Source: JANXQG01 sp037147235
GTDB lineage: Bacteria; Planctomycetota; Planctomycetia; Pirellulales; Thermoguttaceae
Assembly (NCBI GenBank): GCA_037147235.1
Contig: JBAWVO010000035.1
Coordinates: 1-33,109, forward strand
Direction of reading: 5' to 3'
Length of the DNA: 33,109 nt
A model generated the notes under the pieces. It saw only the letters and a list, made by a program, of their open reading frames with translations. It was not told the DNA's origin and searched no databases. Shown one piece after another: positions 8,189 through 16,283 of this stretch. Position 1 is the first letter of the stretch, and each line of letters starts with the position of its first letter. A program made the translations under genes and the position numbers.

Positions 8189-10111
8189 TCAACGGGATAC
8201 CCGCGCCGCAGTCCCCAAGTGCCGCGTGTTGCCTACGCGGCGCGTCACGCCGATGCGATCAAAATAGTCCAACAGTGCCAGTGCGTACTTCCGCGTCGTG
8301 TCAAGCAGGTACTTGAATTCCACACTCTCCAACCGCCCCTCCTTGCGGAGATACTCAACCAGAATGGCACGGGCCTGATCGATCGCCTCCTTGTGAAACA
8401 ATAAGTTCTCAACCAGCACCAGCCGCCCATGCTCGCAGAGGATTTTGAGTTCTGGCTGCACCGTGGCCAGTGGAAGATTCATCTTAATGGCAACTTCCTC
8501 TGCACCCGGCGGTTGAAACGGCGACTCGCGGAACAGGGCCTCAATGGCCGCAAGCCGGTCGGCCTGTTCCGCCGAGAGGCTGACCCGATGTTCGGACACC
8601 GCGAGTCGCTGGTTGTGCTCAACCAGTCGGCCCTGTTGCTTGAGCATGGTCACCAGCAGGTCGAGGATCGCCCGAGGCACCGGGCAAGTCTGCCGAAGTT
8701 GCTCCGGAGGAATGCCGGGGCTTTCCGGCGACTGGCGATGAAACTCGGCGACTGAATCGAGAATCTGCCGTGCCATTTCCAGGCACGTTTCATGGTGCAT
8801 GAAAAGCCCGCCGCCCAGCGACACCCCCCGTTTCGCCGCAGTCAACTCGGCGAGCATGGCTTGCACGCGATCAGCGGGAATCTTCGTGCGCTGGGTAAGT
8901 GACGCGACGTTAGCGGTGCCCAATGGCGCACGCCGCAGGCAGTACTCCACGAACCGCCGTTCGTCGTATACAGCCGCAGTCCGCTCCTGAAGATCGGCAA
9001 TCAACGCCGGGCGGTTGCGTTTCATGCGGCGGTCGACGGCCTCGACAATCATGCCGCCCCCCAAAGTCTGCACCGGCGACAGTGCCCGCAGGATGAAGCG
9101 GTCGCCTGGACCGGCGACCACGGGCGTTTTGGTGTGTAGTTGCACGAGGTACTCCGTGCCGGCCTCCATGCGATTCCCCTCGATGGAGTAGACCACGGCC
9201 GTGGTCTCCGACGTGCCCGTGTGAAACCGCACGGCCGCGCCGTTCTTCAACATAAGCTTTAGCCGCGGCAGCAGACGTAGTGTGGCGACGAACCACTCCC
9301 CCGCAGCGAAGCAGCCTGGCACGGTCAGGGTATCGCCACGATGGATCGCATGATGGTCCCAGTGTCCCACGTTCACTGCGGCGCACTGCCCGGCCGCGAC
9401 CATATCGCTCGGCTGGCAGTAGACTTCGATCCGTCGAATCCGCCCCTCGATGCCCTGGGGCAGGAGAACAACTTCCTGACCCTCACACGCAGTGCCGGCC
9501 ACCGGGATGCCGGCGACCACCGTCCCATAGCCGCGCGCGGAAAATGTTCGTTCGACGGGCAGGCGGAAGATGCCGTTGATGGGTTTAGGCTGGACCGCCT
9601 TGAGCAGGGCGTCAAGGGCCTCGAACAGCATGTCGAAGCCTTCGTAGGTCAGATTTGACAGCGGCAGGATCGGGGCCCCTTCGAGGAAGGTGCCGCGAAG
9701 AAAATCGGCTAACTCAGCCTGAGCCAGCTCTCGCATGTCATCGGCGACGCGGTCGATCTTCGTCAGGGCCACCAGTCCGTGCCGCAGTCCCAGCAGCGTG
9801 AGAATATCCAGGTGTTCGCGGGTTTGGGGCATCACGCCGTCGTCGGCGGCCACGACAAGAATCACGGCGTCCATGCCGCTGGCACCGGCGACCATGGTCT
9901 TGACGAAGTTCTCATGGCCTGGCACATCGACAATGCCGACCTGCGTGTCGCGGATCGTGCAGGGGGCGAAGCCCAAGTCAATCGACATTCCCCGCGCCTT
10001 CTCCTCCTTCAGCCGGTCGGTTTCACAGCCGGTGAGTGACCTGACCAGGGCCGTTTTACCATGGTCGATGTGGCCGGCCGTGCCGAGGGTGATGCGGGTG
10101 TGGGAGGTCAT
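8189..10111 (-). CDS. selB: Selenocysteine-specific elongation factor SelB
   Basis: 640-aa EF-Tu-like GTPase that delivers Sec-tRNA(Sec) to UGA codons marked by a SECIS element. The G domain contains G1 GHIDHGKT (about 13-20), RGMSIDLGF (switch, about 40-48), G3 DVPGHE and G4 TKID. Beta-barrel domains follow (FRLPVERTFSARGYGTVVAG starts domain II near 180). The C-terminal 250 residues form winged-helix repeats that bind SECIS RNA (RAILVEYLRKEGRLESVEFKYLL near the end). The length and order match bacterial SelB. The ATG overlaps the selA stop by 4 nt (ATGA), so the two are translationally coupled. Its 3' end meets the dnaA end across a palindromic terminator. Confidence 0.96.
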   Translation of the reverse strand: MTSHTRITLGTAGHIDHGKTALVRSLTGCETDRLKEEKARGMSIDLGFAPCTIRDTQVGIVDVPGHENFVKTMVAGASGMDAVILVVAADDGVMPQTREHLDILTLLGLRHGLVALTKIDRVADDMRELAQAELADFLRGTFLEGAPILPLSNLTYEGFDMLFEALDALLKAVQPKPINGIFRLPVERTFSARGYGTVVAGIPVAGTACEGQEVVLLPQGIEGRIRRIEVYCQPSDMVAAGQCAAVNVGHWDHHAIHRGDTLTVPGCFAAGEWFVATLRLLPRLKLMLKNGAAVRFHTGTSETTAVVYSIEGNRMEAGTEYLVQLHTKTPVVAGPGDRFILRALSPVQTLGGGMIVEAVDRRMKRNRPALIADLQERTAAVYDERRFVEYCLRRAPLGTANVASLTQRTKIPADRVQAMLAELTAAKRGVSLGGGLFMHHETCLEMARQILDSVAEFHRQSPESPGIPPEQLRQTCPVPRAILDLLVTMLKQQGRLVEHNQRLAVSEHRVSLSAEQADRLAAIEALFRESPFQPPGAEEVAIKMNLPLATVQPELKILCEHGRLVLVENLLFHKEAIDQARAILVEYLRKEGRLESVEFKYLLDTTRKYALALLDYFDRIGVTRRVGNTRHLGTAARVSR

Positions 10112-11502
10112 CGCAACGCCTCCACAAACGCCGCGATCAATCGCGCTTCATCCCCGTCCAGCAGTGTTCGCGGATCGACCAGAACCTGACCCTTGTTGAT
10201 CCGCGTGAAAACTGGCGGATGGTGCAGCCGGAGCCGCGCGGCAAGCTCCTCGGGACCAAATGTCGCTGGTGTCACCGCGACCAATCGCGTAGGCAAATCC
10301 TGGCCCGGCAACGAACCGCCGCCCATCTGCGACGCGCCATTGATAACGGTCACGGCTGCCTCGCTCACAGGCTGGGCGATCCCCGCGGCAATGCGCTGGG
10401 CCGCCGCGTCGAGTTCCGCCAAGGTGCGGCAGACCATACGCAGCGTGGGTATCTCGCGAATCGCTTGCTCTTCGTCGAAGAACTGCAAGAGCGTCGCTTC
10501 CAGCGCAGCGAGCGTGAGCTTGCCCGCGCGAACAATCCTCGCCATCTGATTTTTGCGAACCGTTTCGATCAATGCCGCTTTGCCGAGAATGATGCCCCCC
10601 TGTGAGGCACCGATGAGTTTGTCGGCACTGGACGTAACCAGGTCGGCACCCGCACGGATCGCGTCGGCCAGCGTCGGCCCAACGTCAAGTCCGAAACGCG
10701 ACAAGTCCAGCAGTGCCCCGGCCCCCACATCGTCGATCAACACCAACCCGCGGGCGTGAGCGATCTCGACCAGTTCCTCCAGCGGAACCTCGGCGGTGAA
10801 TCCGCTCATGGTGTAGTTGCTGGGGTGGACCCGTAAAATGGCCGCCGTGTTCTCGGTAATGGCCCGTTGGTAGTCGCGTGCGTGGGTTTTGTTCGTCGTG
10901 CCGACTTCGACCATCTTGGCACCGCTGGCCGCCATCACGTCGGGTAGGCGAAACGAGCCGCCGATCTCGACCAACTGGCCGCGGGAGACAATCACTTCGC
11001 GGCCGGCAGCCACGGCATTGAGCACCAGCCACGTCGCGGCAGCGTTATTATTGACCACGGTGGCGGCTTCACAGCCGGTCAATTGTTGCAGTAGCCATTG
11101 GATCCGAGTGTCGCGTTTCGACCGCAGCCCGCTGGCAAGATCCGCCTGGAGCAGCGAGTAACCACACAACTCCTCGGCAATCTGTCGGATCGCTCGGGCT
11201 GGCAGCGCGGCCCGCCCCAACGCGGTATGCAGGATAATGCCCGTAGCATTCACCACGGAGCGGTAATGCGGGCCAATAGCGTCGCGAATACCCTGGCGGA
11301 GCCGCTCCAAGATGGTGTCGCGAATAGCCATAGCACCGGCATGGCCGGCGGGATCGACCTTTACCGCCGCGCGGACCTGCTCGACGGCCGCACGCAGGCA
11401 ACCCACGACAATTCTTCGCGGTATACCCGCAGCGCACTGGGCCACTCGCTCATCTTGCAACAGCACCTCGACAGACGGAATTTTCCGGAGAATTTCTTGC
11501 AT
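10108..11502 (-). CDS. selA: L-seryl-tRNA(Sec) selenium transferase SelA
   Basis: 464-aa PLP enzyme converting Ser-tRNA(Sec) to Sec-tRNA(Sec) with selenophosphate. The N-terminal domain has the typical VVNATGIILHTALGRA segment (about 83-98). The PLP lysine is Lys295 in SSADKLIGASQGGII (canonical SGDKLLGGPQ). RVHPSNYTMSGF and DDVGAG are other conserved family segments. The length equals that of bacterial SelA. It forms a two-gene operon with selB. A promoter candidate lies at 11544-11573. Neither selC (tRNA-Sec) nor selD is visible in this window. The pair shows that the organism uses selenocysteine. Confidence 0.96.
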   Translation of the reverse strand: MQEILRKIPSVEVLLQDERVAQCAAGIPRRIVVGCLRAAVEQVRAAVKVDPAGHAGAMAIRDTILERLRQGIRDAIGPHYRSVVNATGIILHTALGRAALPARAIRQIAEELCGYSLLQADLASGLRSKRDTRIQWLLQQLTGCEAATVVNNNAAATWLVLNAVAAGREVIVSRGQLVEIGGSFRLPDVMAASGAKMVEVGTTNKTHARDYQRAITENTAAILRVHPSNYTMSGFTAEVPLEELVEIAHARGLVLIDDVGAGALLDLSRFGLDVGPTLADAIRAGADLVTSSADKLIGASQGGIILGKAALIETVRKNQMARIVRAGKLTLAALEATLLQFFDEEQAIREIPTLRMVCRTLAELDAAAQRIAAGIAQPVSEAAVTVINGASQMGGGSLPGQDLPTRLVAVTPATFGPEELAARLRLHHPPVFTRINKGQVLVDPRTLLDGDEARLIAAFVEALR

Positions 11503-11543
11503 CGGACGAACCTACAAGGCACTTTACTAAACTGAAATTTATC

Positions 11544-11573
11544 ATTATACCAAAGTGGCGATGTCCAACTCAA
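11544..11573 (-). promoter_or_regulatory. Sigma70-type promoter for selAB
   Basis: On the minus strand TTGAGT (11573-11568), an 18-bp spacer and a consensus TATAAT (11549-11544) are followed about 40 nt later by the selA start. Confidence 0.55.
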
Positions 11574-11603
11574 CATTGGCACTTTGGGCTCTCCGCCAAG
11601 TTT

Positions 11604-11670
11604 GTGGTGCGGGCGTCTCGCCTGCCTGGTTCAACCACAACCTCTTGGGCAGGCGGGACGCCCGCACCAC
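11604..11670. repeat. REP-type palindrome downstream of ftsY
   Basis: Arms 11604-11626 (GTGGTGCGGGCGTCTCGCCTGCC, written here as its first 20 bases GTGGTGCGGGCGTCTCGCCT plus GCC) and 11648-11670 pair with one mismatch around a 21-nt loop. It lies 50 bp past the ftsY stop and may terminate ftsY transcription. The family is shared with 4103-4167. Confidence 0.7.
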
Positions 11671-11719
11671 AATTATCCGCAAACCCGGCGGAGAGCTGCA
11701 CTTTGCAATCTGGCCCGAC

Positions 11720-12640
11720 TCACTTCATGTCCTCAAAAAGCGCATCGACGAATTTGTCCGGATCGAAGAGGGCGAGATCCTCGGCTTGCTCGCCGACGCC
11801 GATGTACTTCACGGGTAGCCCGACGGTCTGGCGAATGGCAACCACAACACCTCCTTTGGCCGTGCCGTCAAGCTTGGCTAGCACCAGGCCAGTGCAGCGC
11901 ACGGCATCGGTGAAATGCTTGGCTTGGCTGATGCCGTTCTGGCCCGTGGTGGCGTCGAGGACCAGAATCACCTCATGCGGGGCCTCGGGGATCTGCTTGC
12001 CCAACACGCGGTGGATTTTGGATAGCTCCTGCATTAGATTCTGCTGGGTTTGCAGGCGACCGGCTGTGTCGATGATGCAAACATCGGCGCCGAACTGAAG
12101 GGCATGTGCGACGGCACGATGCGCCACACTGGCCGGGTCGCTGCCGGACGCGCCGGTGACGATCTCCGCCCCCAATCGCTTGGCCCAGATGGTCAACTGC
12201 TCGACCGCCGCGGCCCGGAAGGTGTCGGCGGCACCGAGTACGACCTTCTTGCCCTCGCTCTGGAACATGGCGGCCAGTTTGGCGATCGATGTCGTCTTGC
12301 CCGCACCGTTCACGCCGGCCACCATGATTACCGTTGGGCCGCTTGAGGCATAGTGGATCGGGTCGGCGGGCTGGGCCAGCATCACCTTGAGCTTTTTTTT
12401 AATCTGTTCCAGAATCTCGTCCATCTCTACGACGCGGGCGCGGAAGCTGGCTCGGATTTCGTCGGCAATTTCTCGTGCGGCCTCGACGCCCATGTCGGTT
12501 TTGATGAGCGTTTCAAACAGTTGATCGATGAACTTATCGTCAACCAACTGTCCCTGGCTTTTGAAGAGATCCCGGATGTCGGTGCTGAGGAACTGAGCGG
12601 TCTTTTTCAGACCCTGCTTGAGTTTTTCAAATAAGCCCAT
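11720..12640 (-). CDS. ftsY: Signal recognition particle receptor FtsY
   Basis: 306-aa SRP GTPase receptor at the membrane. The N domain (about 1-90) is followed by the G domain with P-loop GVNGAGKTT (109-117), ADTFRAAAVEQL (138-149), DTAGR (191-195) and AKLDGTAKGG, then the closing GVGEQAEDLALFDPDKFVDALF. The long acidic A domain of E. coli FtsY is missing, as in many phyla, and the short MGLFEKLKQGLKKT N-terminus probably serves as the membrane-binding helix. The sequence before the ATG is CT-rich (heptamer array 12651-12727 read on this strand) and has no Shine-Dalgarno element. Downstream of nusB on the same strand. Confidence 0.96.
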   Translation of the reverse strand: MGLFEKLKQGLKKTAQFLSTDIRDLFKSQGQLVDDKFIDQLFETLIKTDMGVEAAREIADEIRASFRARVVEMDEILEQIKKKLKVMLAQPADPIHYASSGPTVIMVAGVNGAGKTTSIAKLAAMFQSEGKKVVLGAADTFRAAAVEQLTIWAKRLGAEIVTGASGSDPASVAHRAVAHALQFGADVCIIDTAGRLQTQQNLMQELSKIHRVLGKQIPEAPHEVILVLDATTGQNGISQAKHFTDAVRCTGLVLAKLDGTAKGGVVVAIRQTVGLPVKYIGVGEQAEDLALFDPDKFVDALFEDMK

Positions 12641-12650
12641 GGGAGGAGGA

Positions 12651-12727
12651 AGTTGGGAGTTGGGAGTTGGGAGTTGGGAGTTGGGAGTTGGGAGTTAGGA
12701 GTTAGGAGTTAGGAGTTAGGAGTTGGG
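12651..12727. repeat. Heptamer tandem array, 11 units
   Basis: Eleven perfect 7-bp units: six AGTTGGG, four AGTTAGG and one AGTTGGG. The array ends 10 bp before the ftsY start. On the ftsY sense strand it reads CCCAACT/CCTAACT. Confidence 0.9.
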
Positions 12728-12734
12728 AGCAAAC

Positions 12735-12816
12735 GTAGGTGGGAGAGCGCAGCGAGCCCCACCAAAAGCGGGCCGAAACAGAGTTGGTGGGGCTCGCTGC
12801 GCTCTCCCCACCCTAC
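12735..12816. repeat. Long palindrome between nusB and ftsY
   Basis: Arms 12735-12763 (beginning GTAGGTGGG-AGAGCGCAGC) and 12786-12816 pair almost perfectly around a 22-nt loop (AAAAGCGGGCCGAAACAGAGTT with its last bases). It is bracketed by inverted heptamer arrays (12651-12727 and 12861-12888), making a nested palindrome that fills the whole intergenic region. Confidence 0.8.
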
Positions 12817-12860
12817 AATCATTCGCATTCCGTACCAAAACCGGAAGAGCCGAAAATATC

Positions 12861-12888
12861 CTAACTCCTAACTCCTAACTTCTAACTC
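12861..12888. repeat. Heptamer array overlapping the nusB stop codon, 4 units
   Basis: Four CTAACTC/CTAACTT units, inverted relative to 12651-12727. The nusB TAG stop (12884-12882) is part of the first unit in the nusB sense (AGGAGTTAG). Confidence 0.8.
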
Positions 12889-13406
12889 CTTTTCTTTTGC
12901 TGCATTAGTTTATCAAGGATTCCATTGACAAACTGTGCCGACTGGGCACCGCCAAACTGCTTGGCCAACTCGATGGCTTCGTCGATCACGACCTTGACCG
13001 GCGTATCGGTAAAGTACATCTCGTAGGCACCGAGCCGCAATAGGTTGCGATCGGTGGCGGCCATCCGCGGCACACTCCAGTTCTCAGCGGCAGCGGTAAT
13101 CTTCTGGTCCAATTCCGCACGATTTCCTGCCACGCCCTGGATCAGCAAGCGTGAAAATTCCACGAGCGACGGTGTCCGCAGCCATTGCGAATAGAGTTCG
13201 CCTTCGTCGGCCGAAATTGCGTCCTCCTGATCGCGCATTTCGGCCAGATGACGGACGAACTCCGTTAGTTCGCGGGTCTGGCGACCCTGGTCCAATAGCA
13301 CGTCGCTGTAAACGGTGACCGCCCCGGGCTGATTGGGATTCAAGTCTTCGCGATAGAGAACCTGGAAGGCAATTTCGCGGGCAAAGGTTCTGGGTCGTAT
13401 GCTCAA
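12882..13406 (-). CDS. nusB: Transcription antitermination factor NusB
   Basis: 174-aa all-helical NusB protein, which binds boxA RNA with NusE (S10) in rRNA antitermination. Family features are the start RTFAREIAFQVLYREDLNP, the central LIQGVAGNRAELDQKITAAAENW and the C-terminal MAATDRNLLRLGAYEMYF and VVIDEAIELAKQFGGAQSAQFVNGILDKL. An internal stretch of about 30 residues (about 40-80) is longer than in E. coli NusB. The start is TTG (TTG-AGC-ATA-CGA). Ribosome-binding sequence GGAAAC lies upstream. It is between ribH and ftsY on the same strand; ribH-nusB adjacency is common in bacteria. Confidence 0.95.
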   Translation of the reverse strand: MSIRPRTFAREIAFQVLYREDLNPNQPGAVTVYSDVLLDQGRQTRELTEFVRHLAEMRDQEDAISADEGELYSQWLRTPSLVEFSRLLIQGVAGNRAELDQKITAAAENWSVPRMAATDRNLLRLGAYEMYFTDTPVKVVIDEAIELAKQFGGAQSAQFVNGILDKLMQQKKRS

Positions 13407-13459
13407 GGGTCGTTTCCGATCGGTGTATAAGTTTTGGGAGCGGTTTCAAAACCGAAAAC

Positions 13460-13481
13460 GTAGGCGGGACGCCTGCGCTAC
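13460..13481. repeat. Short palindrome at the ribH stop codon
   Basis: GTAGGCGGGACGCCTGCGCTAC type palindrome (22 bp, arms GTAGGCG/CGCTAC and inner GGCG/CGCC). On the ribH strand it reads GTAGCGCAGGCG..., and its first TAG is the ribH stop codon. Confidence 0.6.
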
Positions 13482-13987
13482 AATCCCGGTAATTTATTCA
13501 AAAGGTTTACCATTTCCAATGCGGCCTCGGCACAATCGACGCCTTTATTGCCCAAGTGGGCCTGGACATCGTCCTTGCCGGTCGTACTCACACAGCCGCC
13601 GCTACGTGCAATCGCCTGTTCGAGCGTCTCGCAGGTGAGGATACCGAAAATCAGCGGCATCTTGTACTGCGTGCCCAACTGAGCCAGGGCGATACTTACG
13701 GCTCGATTGATATGCTGATCGTGCGTCGTTTGGCCGCGAATCACGGCACCCAGGCACAAGATGGCCACATGCCGTCCGTCCGAGGCCAGTCGCGCGGCGA
13801 CCGTGGGGATCTCGAACGCGCCGGGAACCCAGGCCACGTCGATCTGCTCGTCGGGAATGCCGTGGGCCATGAGTGTCTGCACGGCACCGTCCAACATCCG
13901 CCCGGTGATCGACTGGTTGAACCGTGCCACAACAATGGCGAAACGGCCTTTGCTGGCGGATGGCGTACCTTCATATATGGTGATCAT
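13478..13987 (-). CDS. ribH: 6,7-dimethyl-8-ribityllumazine synthase
   Basis: 169-aa lumazine synthase, the penultimate step of riboflavin synthesis, which assembles into 60-mer shells or pentamers. Motifs are VVARFNQSITGRMLDGA (about 19-35), WVPGAFEIPTVA (about 53-64), CLGAVIRGQTTHDQHIN (canonical GAVIRGETTHFDYV; the catalytic His is in TTHD), PLIFGILTCETLEQAIAR and GNKGVDCAEAALEMV. The tail KDDVQAHLGNKG replaces the usual AGGKAGNKG and is unusual. The ATG start is preceded by AAGGA. It is upstream of nusB on the same strand. The other rib genes are not nearby. Its TAG stop is provided by a palindromic repeat. Confidence 0.96.
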   Translation of the reverse strand: MITIYEGTPSASKGRFAIVVARFNQSITGRMLDGAVQTLMAHGIPDEQIDVAWVPGAFEIPTVAARLASDGRHVAILCLGAVIRGQTTHDQHINRAVSIALAQLGTQYKMPLIFGILTCETLEQAIARSGGCVSTTGKDDVQAHLGNKGVDCAEAALEMVNLLNKLPGL

Positions 13988-14055
13988 CGGAATCCTTGCC
14001 TCATAACGGCTTTTGCGCCCAGGCAGGTTGAAACTCTATCCTACTGTAACGGTAA

Positions 14056-15564
14056 TCATTGGAACTTCGCATTCAAGCTCATGAGGAATTCGGCGTTCGT
14101 CTTCGTCTTCTGCAACCGCGTGACGAGCAGTTCCATGGCGTCGGGCGGGTTCATGTCGCTGAGTACCCGCCGAAGGACGCTGATGCGGCGAAATTCTTCC
14201 GGGTCAAACAGCATCTCTTCCTTCCTCGTCCCGCTGCAGTTGATGTCGATCGCCGGCCAGATTCGTCGATCGACCAATTTGCGATCAAGCACGATTTCCT
14301 GATTACCCGTGCCTTTGAACTCCTCGAAAATTACTTCGTCCATGCGGCTGCCGGTATCGACCAGTGCCGTGCCGATGATCGTCAGTGAGCCGCCTTCCTC
14401 GACCTTGCGGGCCGAACCGAAGAACCGCTTCGGCCGCTGTAGGGCATTGGCATCCACACCGCCGGAGAGGATCTTGCCCGAGTTGGGACACTCGGAGTTC
14501 CATGCTCGGGCAAGTCGCGTGATTGAATCGAGGAAGATCAGCACGTCGAAGCCGCACTCGACCATCCGCTTGGCTTTCTCCAGCACCATTTCCGAGACCT
14601 GGATGTGCCGTGCAGCCGGTTCGTCGAAGGTCGAGCTGATGACTTCGCAGTTGCGGCCTTTGACCTGCCGTTCCATGTCGGTGACCTCTTCCGGCCGCTC
14701 GTCGATTAAGAGCATGAAGACATAAAGGTCGGGATAATTGGCCAGGGCCGCCTTGGCCATTTTCTGCATGAGAATCGTTTTTCCGGCCCGCGGCGGACTG
14801 ACGATCAAACCGCGCTGGCCGAATCCGATCGGCACGATCATGTCGACGACCCGCATGCTGATTTCGTCTGGCTCGGCCTCCATGCGGATGCGGACGTCGG
14901 GATGCAGCGGCGTCAGTTCCTCAAAGGCAACCTTGCCGGTCGATAGGTTCGGGTCTTGGTAGTTGATCGCCTCGACACGCAGCAGGGCGAAGTATCGCTC
15001 GTTCTCCTTCGGTGGACGGATCTGTCCGGAAACGGTCGTGCCCGTCTGCAAGCCGAAGCGACGGATCTGGCTCGGCGAGACATAAATGTCGTCCGGGCAA
15101 GAGAGGTAGTGGTAATCGGGGCTGCGGAGGAAGCCGAAACCATCGGGCAGCACTTCGAGTGTTCCTTCACCGTACATCAGGCCATTAAGCTTGACACGCT
15201 CCTTGAGGATTCTGAAAATCAGATCCTGCTTCTTGATGCCGGCGTAGTCGGTGAGGTTGTCCTTGCGGGCCTCCTCGATCAATTCGGCCATCGACATCTT
15301 CTGCAACTCGGCGATGTGCGTGTCACCGGTCTGTTTGAGCTGCTCGTAATGGTCCTGGATGTCGTCGGGAGGACTCTCGGTGCCGGACACAATCTCTTCG
15401 GCCAGCGAAAGCGGTTCTTCATCGTCGTAGGAGGAATGATAGTCGGCTTCTCCCGCATTATTTTCGACGCGATTCGGCTGGTCGTCCGGTTTGATCTGAT
15501 TGAATTGATCAGCCTTCTCGGGACTTTCGTCACACTGAAAACCGAACGGGCGGGGAGAAGGCAT
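14056..15564 (-). CDS. rho: Transcription termination factor Rho
   Basis: 502-aa hexameric RNA helicase that ends untranslated transcripts. An N-terminal disordered acidic extension of about 85 residues precedes the Rho N-terminal helices (MSMAELIEEARKDNLTDYAG). The cold-shock RNA-binding domain follows (GLMYGEGTLEVLPDGFGFLR). The RecA-like ATPase has P-loop SPPRAGKTILMQK, LLIDERPEEVTDM, Walker B VLIFLDSITRLARA (catalytic Glu replaced by Asp-Ser as in all Rho) and the Q/R-loops (GGVDANALQRPKRFFGSAR). I start at ATG 15564 with AGGAG nine nt upstream; the longer frame to 15714 overlaps coaE and has no family similarity. Confidence 0.96.
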   Translation of the reverse strand: MPSPRPFGFQCDESPEKADQFNQIKPDDQPNRVENNAGEADYHSSYDDEEPLSLAEEIVSGTESPPDDIQDHYEQLKQTGDTHIAELQKMSMAELIEEARKDNLTDYAGIKKQDLIFRILKERVKLNGLMYGEGTLEVLPDGFGFLRSPDYHYLSCPDDIYVSPSQIRRFGLQTGTTVSGQIRPPKENERYFALLRVEAINYQDPNLSTGKVAFEELTPLHPDVRIRMEAEPDEISMRVVDMIVPIGFGQRGLIVSPPRAGKTILMQKMAKAALANYPDLYVFMLLIDERPEEVTDMERQVKGRNCEVISSTFDEPAARHIQVSEMVLEKAKRMVECGFDVLIFLDSITRLARAWNSECPNSGKILSGGVDANALQRPKRFFGSARKVEEGGSLTIIGTALVDTGSRMDEVIFEEFKGTGNQEIVLDRKLVDRRIWPAIDINCSGTRKEEMLFDPEEFRRISVLRRVLSDMNPPDAMELLVTRLQKTKTNAEFLMSLNAKFQ

Positions 15565-15686
15565 CGATCGAACTCCTGACAAAGATAGGTGCCGACGCGC
15601 GGAAGGCGTCAGCGGCGGGTTGGATTGCAGGGGGTTGGGCTGCAATCGTTGAAAGTTGCTGGTGCGAGGAAATCGCAAAGGGGGGA

Positions 15687-16283
15687 TTAACTGACAAGGA
15701 ACTGCCAAAGGCACTGGACCCGTACTTGAGTATGATCGACAGAGCCTGAGTTGTCAATAATCACATCGGCACGTGTACGCTTGGAGTCCAAAGATTCTTG
15801 AGCCGCCTCCCGTGCTGTGAAATCCGCTTCCGTCCACCCCCGTTGCAAAGCCCGGGCTAACCGCACCTCTCGTGGAACGTCGATAAAAGCGAAGTAATCA
15901 CACAGTTCATCCCACCCGGCCTCAAAAATCAATGCGGCATCCAGCACGGCCAAGGGAGAACCCGATTTTTGCAACTCCGCCTGGGCCAAAAGCCGCCGGC
16001 CGATCTCCGGATGGATCAACTCTTCGAGGAATTTCCGTTCTTTTGGCCCATCGGGGGGTGGGCCAAAGACAATTTTCGCCAACTTTGAGCGGTCAATATG
16101 CCCATCCAGACCAAACACCGCATCCCCCCATCGCTCGCGGGCGGCTGCTTCGATACTCGGCAGCCGCAAAGCCTCGTGGCCCGCATGATCGGCATCGAGC
16201 ACCACGGCACCCAATTCAGCCAGTTGCCGGGAGACCAAGCTCTTGCCGCTTGCCACACCGCCAAGGAGACCGAGGATTTTCAT
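15687..16283 (-). CDS. coaE: Dephospho-CoA kinase
   Basis: 198-aa P-loop kinase performing the last step of CoA synthesis. It begins MKILGLLGGVASGKSLVSRQL (Walker A GGVASGKS, 8-15), with LDADHAGHEAL (about 29-39), the ELIHPEIGRRL segment and the lid/CoA motif VLDAALIFEAGWDELCD. The DVPREVRLARALQRGWTEAD helix follows and the C-terminal DNSGSVDHTQVRVQCLW is typical. The ATG overlaps the polA stop by 4 nt (ATGA), so polA-coaE are translationally coupled; this pair is common in bacteria. Ends 122 bp before rho. Confidence 0.95.
   Translation of the reverse strand: MKILGLLGGVASGKSLVSRQLAELGAVVLDADHAGHEALRLPSIEAAARERWGDAVFGLDGHIDRSKLAKIVFGPPPDGPKERKFLEELIHPEIGRRLLAQAELQKSGSPLAVLDAALIFEAGWDELCDYFAFIDVPREVRLARALQRGWTEADFTAREAAQESLDSKRTRADVIIDNSGSVDHTQVRVQCLWQFLVS

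Noticed and set aside
8132..11720. selC (tRNA-Sec) beside selAB
   Set aside because: I found no 90-nt-class tRNA with a UCA anticodon in this stretch.
13556..14302. 248-aa plus-strand frame over ribH and rho
   Set aside because: Spans two well-supported opposite-strand genes; a shadow frame.
15565..15714. Extended Rho N-terminus
   Set aside because: It overlaps coaE and lacks family similarity; ATG at 15564 has a good AGGAG.
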